From Oscillospiraceae bacterium (lineage in GTDB: Bacteria > Bacillota > Clostridia > Oscillospirales > Ruminococcaceae), in contig JAUNBN010000077.1 of assembly GCA_030527085.1 (NCBI GenBank), forward strand, positions 1 to 6,553: 6,553 bases of DNA. The letters are read 5' to 3'. Positions 1-4,520 of this stretch are shown piece by piece. The position numbers and the translations under genes were made by a program. Under the pieces are notes generated by a model. That model did no database searches. It saw only the letters and a program-made list of their open reading frames with translations, and was not told the DNA's origin. Every line of letters starts with the position of its first letter. Positions within the stretch are counted from its first letter, which is position 1.

Positions 1-605
1 ACGGTATGCTCATGCAGGCGCAGGGTTACGGCGCAGCTTGGGCCGCCGCGATGAGCGCCGTGGCATACTGCGGCAGCATGCAGTTCGCGGCCATACCCCT
101 CCTGGCCGCGGGCTTCGACCCTCTGGGCGCCTTTCTCATGAGCCTTATGGTGAACGCGAGGCACCTCTTTTACGGCATAGCCATGCTGGATAAATACAAG
201 AACAGCGGCCGTCTGCGCTTCTTTTTGATATTTACCCTCTGCGATGAGACCTTCTCCCTCGTCTCCGCGCTCGACGCGCCCGAGGGAATTAACAGGCGGC
301 TCTTTTACTTCTGGATATCTCTTTTGGACTATCTTTACTGGGTCGGCGGCTCGCTGCTCGGCGGGCTCTTGGGCTCCATGGAGCTCTTCAACACCGAGGG
401 GCTGGATTTCGCGCTGACGGCACTCTTTATTGTTCTGTTTATTGAGCAGATAAAAGAGAAGGAGGGCCGCGCCTCCGGGCTTATCGGCGCGCTGGGCGCT
501 CTGCTGGCTCTTCTTGTATTCGGCGCGGATAACATGGTAATACCTGCCATGCTGCTTATCCTGGCGGCCCTGCTGCTTTTGAGGAGGTTCTTATGCCGAG
601 GCTGA
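1..605 (+). CDS. azlC: AzlC family branched-chain amino-acid exporter, large subunit (5'-truncated by window edge)
   Basis: Large membrane subunit of the AzlCD system, which exports branched-chain amino acids and their analogues across the cytoplasmic membrane. The frame is open to the left edge. The first visible Met (base 6) falls inside the conserved region, because family members are usually about 230-240 residues and carry a further N-terminal stretch before the 'LMQAQGYG' segment; only about 200 residues are visible, so the true start lies outside. Family features seen are the 'YCGSMQFAA' segment (about residues 21-29 from base 6), 'VNARHLFYGIAML' (about 49-61), and several hydrophobic helices including two near the C-terminus (about residues 135-195). 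The stop at 603-605 lies inside azlD, giving a 13-base overlap and probable translational coupling. Family assignment is secure; the substrate is inferred from the family. Confidence 0.93.
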   Translation, partial: GMLMQAQGYGAAWAAAMSAVAYCGSMQFAAIPLLAAGFDPLGAFLMSLMVNARHLFYGIAMLDKYKNSGRLRFFLIFTLCDETFSLVSALDAPEGINRRLFYFWISLLDYLYWVGGSLLGGLLGSMELFNTEGLDFALTALFIVLFIEQIKEKEGRASGLIGALGALLALLVFGADNMVIPAMLLILAALLLLRRFLCRG

Positions 606-931
606 GCAGTATACAGCTTATTATTACTATAATAGCGATAGCGTCCGGGGCGATGATAACGCGCTTCGCGCCCTTTGTGCTCTTTCCCGAGGGCAGGAAG
701 CGTCCCGAGATAATAGACAGCCTCGGCCTCCTGCTGCCCGCGGCGATGATGGGCCTGCTCGTGGTCTACTGCCTGAGAAACGTCTCTTTTTCGAGTTATC
801 CCCACGGCCTGCCGGAGCTTATCGCCGCGGCGGTGGTAGCGGCGCTGCAGCTCTGGAAACGCAGCGCGCTGCTCAGTATCGGCGCGGGTACTACGGTCTA
901 TATGCTTCTCGTGCAGGCGGTTTTTGTCTAG
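593..931 (+). CDS. azlD: AzlD family branched-chain amino-acid exporter, small subunit
   Basis: Small partner of AzlC, 112 residues, which fits the usual size of about 100-110. It has three to four hydrophobic segments (about residues 8-25, 44-62, 72-86 and 92-112) and the family's conserved 'TRFAPFVLF' near residues 23-31. The ATG at 593 is supported by a perfect AGGAGG at 582-587 with a 5-base spacer; that ribosome site lies within the 3' end of azlC, so the two are coupled. Adjacent AzlC and AzlD genes are the normal arrangement. No own promoter is visible. The gene ends 128 bp before the convergent ABC-transporter operon. Confidence 0.92.
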   Translation: MPRLSSIQLIITIIAIASGAMITRFAPFVLFPEGRKRPEIIDSLGLLLPAAMMGLLVVYCLRNVSFSSYPHGLPELIAAAVVAALQLWKRSALLSIGAGTTVYMLLVQAVFV

Positions 932-970
932 GCAAACTTAAGCGGGCGGCTTCTGCTGAACATACTTTTC

Positions 971-1009
971 AGGGTGCTCCTCCCCGCCGAAGGCGGGGAG
1001 GAGCACCCT
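971..1009. repeat. Perfect 18-bp GC-rich hairpin in the convergent gap
   Basis: Left arm 971-988, loop GAA 989-991, right arm 992-1009; the arms are exact reverse complements. It sits between the ends of azlD (plus) and the ABC ATPase gene (minus), so a two-way transcription-blocking or 3'-end-protecting role is plausible. Neither side is followed by a T-tract, so it is not a textbook intrinsic terminator in either direction. The inner core CCCGCC-N3-GGCGGG is shared with the hairpins at 2795-2835 and 3800-3832. The rest of this 128-bp gap shows nothing else. Confidence 0.8.
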
Positions 1010-1059
1010 AACTTAATGACTTTACGCCCGTGGCGGGGAAACAGTGTTAAGAGTGCGCT

Positions 1060-1803
1060 CTATCTGTTCATAAAGCGCGAGAGGAACTCCCTCGTCTCGT
1101 CCTTTTGGGGGTTCACGAAGATGTCCTCGGGGCTTCCGTCCTCAAGGATTATGCCGTCGGTCATGTAGACCACGCGGGAGCTGACGTCGCGGGCGAAGGC
1201 CATCTCGTGAGTTACCACCAGCATCGTGAGACCCTCTTTAGCCAGCGCGCGCATGACGTCGAGCACCTCGCCGACCATCTCGGGGTCGAGCGCGGAGGTG
1301 GGCTCGTCGAACATCAGCAGCTCGGGCTCCATGGCCAGCGCCCTCGCAATAGCTACGCGCTGCTTCTGCCCGCCGGAGAGCTGGCGCGGCTTGGCGTTTA
1401 TAAAGGGTGCCATGCCCACCTTTTCAAGATAGAACATAGCCCGCTCTCGCGCCTCAGTCTTGGAGAGCCTGCGGATTTTAATAAGCCCTACCGTGCAGTT
1501 TTCGAGCGCGGTCATATTGTTGAAGAGGTTGAAGTTCTGAAACACCATGCCGACGCGCGAGCGGTAGTCCGCGAGATTGATTTTTTCGCTCAGGATATTG
1601 CCGCCGTGGTAGATTATCTCGCCGCTAGTGGGCGTTTCAAGCAGGTTTATGCAGCGCAGCAGGGTCGATTTCCCCGAACCTGAGGCCCCTATTATGCTCG
1701 TAACGTCACCGGTGCAGACGGAGAAGTCGATGTCGGTAAGAACCTCGTTATCCCCGAAATATTTGCTCAAATGCCTTACTTCAAGAATCGGCTGCTTTTC
1801 CAT
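1060..1803 (-). CDS. Amino-acid ABC transporter ATP-binding protein (GlnQ/HisP type; probable lysine uptake)
   Basis: Cytoplasmic ATPase that drives the importer encoded just upstream, 247 residues, normal for the polar amino-acid (PAAT) family. All nucleotide-binding motifs are intact: Walker A GASGSGKST at residues 39-47, Q-loop Q89 in 'GMVFQN', signature LSGGQ at 142-146, Walker B 'LLMFDE' at 162-167 with catalytic E167, D-loop SALD at 170-173, and H-loop H199. The start at 1803 is 2 bases past the permease stop (TGA-AA-ATG), with a GGGAGGG ribosome site (1810-1816) inside the permease 3' end, so translation is probably coupled. It is the last gene of the operon. The family is certain; lysine specificity is inferred from the riboswitch on the operon leader. 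Confidence 0.95.
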   Translation of the reverse strand: MEKQPILEVRHLSKYFGDNEVLTDIDFSVCTGDVTSIIGASGSGKSTLLRCINLLETPTSGEIIYHGGNILSEKINLADYRSRVGMVFQNFNLFNNMTALENCTVGLIKIRRLSKTEARERAMFYLEKVGMAPFINAKPRQLSGGQKQRVAIARALAMEPELLMFDEPTSALDPEMVGEVLDVMRALAKEGLTMLVVTHEMAFARDVSSRVVYMTDGIILEDGSPEDIFVNPQKDETREFLSRFMNR

Positions 1804-1805
1804 TT

Positions 1806-2681
1806 TCAGCCCTCCCTCGTGCGCGTGCCGCGGAATACGGACTCGCTGAGCTCTTTTGAGCGCTGCCTCTCGCGCAGGTCCGGATTTGTGCTGTCGGGGT
1901 CTATTCCGGGGTGGCTGTACATGCCCGAGGTGTGCGCGAGCTGGTCGGTGGTGGCCAAATCGTAGTTCGCGGGGCCGTCCATCTTTCTCTCGAACCAGAG
2001 CAGCAGCCTTGAAAAGAACACCGTCATTATAAGGTACATGACCATCGTAATAGTGAAGGTCTCGAAGTAAACGTAGTATGTACCCGCCACGGAGCGCGAG
2101 GCGAAGAAGAGCTCAACCACACTTATTGCGGAGAGCACGCAGGTGTCCTTTATATTGATTATCAGGTTGTTGCCTATCTGGGGCATTATGTTGCGCAGGG
2201 CCTGCGGTATTATGACGTTGAGCATGGTCTGCGTGTGAGTCATGCCTATGGCCTTGGCGCCCTCGGTCTGGCCGGGGTCTATCGAGAGTATTCCGCCGCG
2301 CACGGTCTCGGCCATATAGGCTCCGGTATTTATGGAGACTACGAAGAAGGCCGCGAACCACATCGACATAACGAGTCCGAACACCTTGGCCACGCCGTAG
2401 TAGATGAACATGGCCTGAACCATCATCGGCGTGCCGCGAAAGACCTCTACATAAATATCTATTATCGCGTGGACGGCGCGCAGCAGAACCCTCTTGAGCG
2501 CGCCGTCGTTTTTCTCTATGGGTATGGTCTTGACCACGCCGCAGACAAAGCCTATGACGCAGCCTATGGCCGTGCCGACAAGAGCTATTATCAGCGTGCG
2601 GCCCGCTCCCTCCAGCATTGAGGAGCCGTAGTTCTGAAGTATAAAAATAATTCTGCCGAAAAAATCAGCGGGCAGCTTCAT
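1806..2681 (-). CDS. Amino-acid ABC transporter permease (HisM/GlnP type; probable lysine uptake)
   Basis: Inner-membrane channel subunit, 291 residues, presumably acting as a homodimer since no second permease gene is present. Hydrophobic segments lie at about residues 24-50, 86-103, 107-122 and 206-229. The PAAT landmark 'EVFRGTP' is at 79-85, and the EAA loop that contacts the ATPase ('EGAKAIGMT' through 'IIPQALR') is at about 140-163. After the last helix there is a strongly hydrophilic tail of about 60 residues (230-291), rich in D, R, S and T; many relatives stop soon after that helix, so the tail is unusual. Start at 2681 is preceded by a GAGAGG/AGGAAAG ribosome site (about 2687-2695). 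It lies between the binding-protein gene (206-bp gap) and the ATPase gene (2-bp gap). Confidence 0.94.
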   Translation of the reverse strand: MKLPADFFGRIIFILQNYGSSMLEGAGRTLIIALVGTAIGCVIGFVCGVVKTIPIEKNDGALKRVLLRAVHAIIDIYVEVFRGTPMMVQAMFIYYGVAKVFGLVMSMWFAAFFVVSINTGAYMAETVRGGILSIDPGQTEGAKAIGMTHTQTMLNVIIPQALRNIMPQIGNNLIINIKDTCVLSAISVVELFFASRSVAGTYYVYFETFTITMVMYLIMTVFFSRLLLWFERKMDGPANYDLATTDQLAHTSGMYSHPGIDPDSTNPDLRERQRSKELSESVFRGTRTREG

Positions 2682-2701
2682 ATCTCTTTCCTCTCAAGTT
2701 T

Positions 2702-2731
2702 GGCGCTTTTTAAAAGAGCGTTTTAAGCGCC
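2702..2731. repeat. Inverted repeat upstream of the permease start
   Basis: GGCGCTT at 2702-2708 pairs with AAGCGCC at 2725-2731. Inside it, AAAA 2712-2715 can pair with TTTT 2721-2724 after a 3-base bulge. It lies about 20 bases ahead of the permease start codon and just before its ribosome site on the minus-strand mRNA. There is no U-tract on the minus strand, so it is not a terminator. A role in translation initiation is possible but unproven. Confidence 0.45.
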
Positions 2732-2735
2732 TTTT

Positions 2736-2872
2736 GGGCGAAGCGCGCCTCTTGTCCTTAAGCGCGATTCGGGAGTGGGTTAAAGGCGGTTATGCCGCTG
2801 TCTTTCCCCCGCCTTCGGCGGGGGAAAGACAGCGGAGAAACACGCAAAAGGGGCGCTCACCACGCTTCGCCC
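2736..2872 (-). repeat. Folded intercistronic element between binding-protein and permease genes
   Basis: This occupies most of the 206-bp gap. At its centre is a perfect 19-bp hairpin (arms 2795-2813 and 2817-2835, loop TTC on the plus strand) with the CCCCCGCC-N3-GGCGGGGG core. It is enclosed by a second long-range stem: 2736-2744 pairs with 2864-2872 (9 of 9) and 2745-2753 with 2848-2856 (8 plus one T-G), with a 7-base bulge at 2857-2863. The base of the structure begins 15 bases after the binding-protein stop. No U-run follows on the minus strand. The position fits an mRNA 3'-end stabiliser or partial transcription barrier that lets the binding protein be made in excess, as known for REP-type elements in other importer operons; that role is inferred. 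Confidence 0.7.
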
Positions 2873-2887
2873 GTATTAGAATAGTGT

Positions 2888-3748
2888 TCAGGCGTTGCTC
2901 GGCTGCACCGAGATGGCCTCGTTCATAAGGCGGGTAAAGTCGTCAGCGTCCAGCGTGGCGAGACCGGCGTTGAGCTGGTCGAGCAGCTCGCTGTTGCCCT
3001 TCTGCACGGAGATGCCTATGTTGATCTCCTCCTCGGAGACCTCGAAGTCGCCGGCGGAGAGGTCGAGCATGACGAAGTCGGGATAGACCGCGCAGGCTCC
3101 GAGAGCGGCGGGCTCGTCGGTCACGAGCAGGTTGCAGGTGCCGGAGTCGAGGGCTACCCACATCGCGGGCGCGCTCTCCATGGCGGGCAGGGCGTTTACA
3201 TCGGGTATCTGCGGAATGCAGACGTCGTACCAGACGGTGTTGAGCTGGGAGGTAACGGTGGCTCCCGCGAGCTCCTCAATGCTCGTTGCGTTCTCATATT
3301 CCGAGCCCGCAACGGTGAGGGCCTTAATCGAGGCGTAGTAGTAGGGGGTGGTGAAGTCCACGGTCTCGAGCCTCTCGGCAGTTATGGACTGGCCGGCAAT
3401 AACGCAGTCGATGGTGCCGCTCTGCACCGCGAGGGGCAGGCCGTCCCAGTCAATCTGGTAGATTTCGAGGTCGTAATCCATAAAGTCCGCGAGGTACTTG
3501 GCTATCATAACGTCGTAGCCGTAGGCATAGTTGCTGGTGCCAACTATGGGCACCGCGCCGTTGGAGTCATCGGACTGCGACCAGTTGTAGGGCGCGTAGC
3601 CGCACTCCATGCCGACGCGCAGGACGGGTCTGGCTCCCTCGCCCTCAGCTTCTGTTTCGGTTTCGGTTTCGGTCTCAGCGGTGCTCGAGCAGGCGGCAAA
3701 GCTTAAGCATAGCACGAGCGCGAGCAGCAGGCAAAATAGTCTCTTCAT
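2888..3748 (-). CDS. Lipoprotein amino-acid-binding protein of ABC importer (SBP family 3; probable lysine)
   Basis: Extracellular solute receptor, 286 residues, anchored by lipid. It has a short basic start (MKR), a hydrophobic stretch and the lipobox-like FAAC with modifiable C20; F at position -3 is slightly unusual. A flexible linker (about 21-40) with Thr-Glu repeats follows, then the bilobed family 3 fold beginning at 'LRVGMECGYAPYNW' (about 43-56). Typical ligand-site features are the 'AGQSITAER' segment with R at about 126 (expected to hold the ligand carboxylate), 'VDFTTPYYY' (about 130-138) and 'TDEPAA' (about 210-215). Start 3748 has GGAGG at 3757-3761 with an 8-base spacer. First gene of the operon, behind a leader of about 427 nt carrying a lysine riboswitch, which is the main reason for proposing lysine; the protein alone would only indicate a polar or basic amino acid. 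Confidence 0.95.
   Translation of the reverse strand: MKRLFCLLLALVLCLSFAACSSTAETETETETEAEGEGARPVLRVGMECGYAPYNWSQSDDSNGAVPIVGTSNYAYGYDVMIAKYLADFMDYDLEIYQIDWDGLPLAVQSGTIDCVIAGQSITAERLETVDFTTPYYYASIKALTVAGSEYENATSIEELAGATVTSQLNTVWYDVCIPQIPDVNALPAMESAPAMWVALDSGTCNLLVTDEPAALGACAVYPDFVMLDLSAGDFEVSEEEINIGISVQKGNSELLDQLNAGLATLDADDFTRLMNEAISVQPSNA
3656..3673 (-). repeat. Hexanucleotide repeat encoding Thr-Glu linker
   Basis: Three exact ACCGAA units (minus strand), flanked by one-base variants on both sides, encode alternating Thr-Glu just after the lipid-anchor cysteine. Six-base slippage would add or remove two residues without a frameshift, so linker length could vary between strains. Probably a simple flexible spacer between membrane and binding lobe. 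Confidence 0.75.
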
Positions 3749-3799
3749 AACAAATTCCTCCGTTGTTTTTCGAGAGTTTCCCGATGCGGGATTTTTTTA

Positions 3800-3832
3800 C
3801 TGTGTTCCCCCGCCTGCGGCGGGGGAACACAG
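3800..3832. repeat. Perfect 15-bp GC-rich hairpin in the operon leader
   Basis: Left arm 3800-3814, loop TGC 3815-3817, right arm 3818-3832; the arms are exact reverse complements with the shared CCCCCGCC-N3-GGCGGGGG core. On the minus-strand transcript it lies after the riboswitch terminator and about 40 bases before the binding-protein ribosome site. The base after it on that strand is followed by an A-run, not a U-run, so it should not terminate the operon. It could stabilise the 5' end of the read-through mRNA. Same family as 971-1009 and 2795-2835. Confidence 0.75.
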
Positions 3833-3880
3833 CATAGGTCCCGCCTTTGGGCCACTCTCTTTTTTGGGTGGGTTTCCTTC

Positions 3881-3925
3881 AAAACAAAAACCATGCACGT
3901 CTCACTCTCTGGTGAAACGCCATGG
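3881..3925 (-). terminator. Intrinsic terminator of the lysine riboswitch leader
   Basis: On the minus-strand RNA, the arm from 3925 to 3912 pairs with 3905 to 3891 in 14 pairs with one bulged base (3896) and a 6-nt loop (3906-3911), directly followed by UUUUUGUUUU (3890 to 3881). The two imperfect pairs are G-U on the minus-strand RNA but would be A-C mismatches on the plus strand, which indicates the minus strand as the functional one. It lies 28 bases after riboswitch helix P1 and 130 bases before the binding-protein start, the place expected for transcription attenuation. Its 5' arm can also pair with the 3' strand of P1 (see findings). Confidence 0.88.
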
Positions 3926-3953
3926 CCTGAAGTTTTCCCTTTTGGGATACCGT

Positions 3954-4127
3954 CAATGATAGCGCTCCACTGTTAAGTGACAGTCCGGCGGATATTCTCC
4001 GACGGCCCAGCGAAGCGCTCCTTTAAGCGAAAGCGCCCGCTTCGGCGGCAAAGCCTTTCGCTCGCGGCGGGCGCTTAAAGCCCTTATGTGCCGCGCGCTA
4101 CTTTTCTTTCCCGCGCCTCTATCATCG
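3954..4127 (-). promoter_or_regulatory. Lysine riboswitch (L-box) aptamer
   Basis: The minus-strand RNA carries the L-box sequence signatures in order: GAUAG-AGGCGCG at the 5' side of P1 and P2, AAAAGUAG, GCGAAAGGC, GCCGAAGCG, CUGGGCCGU, GGACUGUCA and GUGGAGCGCUAUC. Helices: P1 4119-4127 with 3954-3962 (9 pairs, one G-U); P2 base 4114-4117 with 4044-4047 and inner 4090-4095 with 4063-4068; P3 4032-4041 with 4009-4019; P4 3985-3991 with 3999-4005; P5 3968-3971 with 3976-3979. The L2 and L3 loops share 9 complementary bases (4072-4080 and 4021-4029), matching the known kissing-loop contact. Length 174 nt fits the class. Known members switch off lysine synthesis or uptake genes when lysine binds. 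Here the aptamer precedes an ABC importer and an intrinsic terminator. Confidence 0.93.
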
Positions 4128-4181
4128 TTCCCGCGCTGCTTTCGCCGCGCCGGAGCAATAATAACGTATTCGGTTTGTGCA

Positions 4182-4210
4182 AGGATACAGCAAAGCCTTC
4201 GCTTTGTCAA
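4182..4210 (-). promoter_or_regulatory. Promoter of the lysine-riboswitch ABC operon
   Basis: On the minus strand, a perfect -35 TTGACA (4205-4210), a 17-base spacer and TATCCT as -10 (4182-4187). Immediately upstream are two A-tracts (4214-4220 and 4224-4230), which could act as an UP element. The predicted start near 4175 puts the L-box about 48 nt into the transcript and gives a leader of about 427 nt before the binding-protein ATG. Confidence 0.8.
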
Positions 4211-4301
4211 GCATTTTTTTGAATTTTTTTGCGAGGGCTTCCGTATTGGCAGCGGCTCAAAGCGGAATTGAAGCTGTATTCTCCCTCTTTTTCGACCTTC
4301 C

Positions 4302-4328
4302 GCCGCTTTTATTCCCGACAAAAGCGGC
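4302..4328. repeat. Perfect 9-bp inverted repeat in divergent gap
   Basis: GCCGCTTTT at 4302-4310 is the exact reverse complement of AAAAGCGGC at 4320-4328, with a 9-base spacer. It lies between the two divergent promoters, upstream of both. No T-tract follows. It could be an operator-like site or a decayed hairpin repeat; function is unknown. Confidence 0.4.
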
Positions 4329-4355
4329 TAAGAGGCGTATCTCATGCCGTCTTTT

Positions 4356-4395
4356 CCGCCGGAGGCGGGAAAGCGCAGCGAAAACATCTCGGCAA
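4356..4395 (+). repeat. 40-bp direct repeat, copy 1
   Basis: It matches copy 2 (4419-4458) at 37 of 40 positions, 63 bases apart; all three differences are transitions. It begins with the CCGCC-GGA-GGCGG palindrome; with flanking bases this forms a 10-pair stem (4351-4360 with 4364-4373, one G-U). The single-stranded tail is AAAGCGCAGCGAAAACATC. Confidence 0.8.
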
Positions 4396-4418
4396 GGGCG
4401 GATACGTTACCGGTTTCC

Positions 4419-4458
4419 CCGCCGGAGGCGGGAAAGCGCAGTGAAAATATCTCGACAA
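4419..4458 (+). repeat. 40-bp direct repeat, copy 2 (contains metG -35)
   Basis: Near-identical to copy 1. Its stem (about 4414-4423 with 4427-4435) is slightly imperfect. Its last bases are TCGACA where copy 1 has TCGGCA; that change creates a better -35 hexamer, which is used in the metG promoter call. Confidence 0.8.
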
Positions 4459-4480
4459 AAACGGCAAAGGGCTATATAAT
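4452..4480 (+). promoter_or_regulatory. metG promoter
   Basis: TCGACA (4452-4457, five of six to consensus), an exact 17-base spacer and a perfect TATAAT (4475-4480). Predicted start near 4487, leaving a leader of only about 34 nt, too short for a T-box or SAM riboswitch. An imperfect palindrome (AGGGC 4468-4472 and ATATA 4474-4478 with TATAT 4490-4494 and GCCCT 4495-4499) straddles the -10 and start site and could be an operator, though AT-rich pairing is easily fortuitous. Confidence 0.82.
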
Positions 4481-4520
4481 AATTTTTAATATATGCCCTG
4501 CGTTTTGAAAGGATAAGATT

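Noticed and set aside
1105..1683. Plus-strand open frame of 192 codons opposite the ATPase gene
   Set aside because: Antisense shadow; the ATPase frame has every expected motif and this one has none.
3779..3798. Possible plus-strand terminator: TCCCG-ATG-CGGGA followed by seven T
   Set aside because: The stem has only five pairs and no plus-strand transcript is expected here, since the region lies inside the leader of the minus-strand operon.
3891..4127. T-box or stand-alone small RNA (such as 6S RNA) as the identity of the structured minus-strand leader
   Set aside because: No T-box motif and no specifier-stem pattern; the ordered GAUAGAGG, GCCGAAGC, ACUGUCA and GUGGAG-GCUAUC signatures match the lysine class instead, and an importer gene follows directly.
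4191..4221. Plus-strand hairpin CAAAGC-CTTC-GCTTTG followed by a T-run
   Set aside because: The T-run starts eight bases too late and no gene lies upstream. The same bases are better explained as spacer, -35 and upstream A-tracts of the minus-strand promoter.
3953..4321. Minus-strand open frame of 122 codons upstream of the binding-protein gene
   Set aside because: It runs straight through the promoter and the lysine riboswitch, has no good ribosome site, and its product is Arg/Lys-rich with low complexity. The RNA structure explains the sequence.
4351..4458. CRISPR-like array
   Set aside because: There are only two 40-bp copies 23 bases apart, without further units or cas genes; the first copy has a GC palindrome like other intergenic hairpins in the window.
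4481..4520. T-box or SAM riboswitch controlling metG
   Set aside because: No AGGGTGGNACCGCG-like motif or S-box core occurs on the plus strand, and the predicted leader is only about 34 nt.
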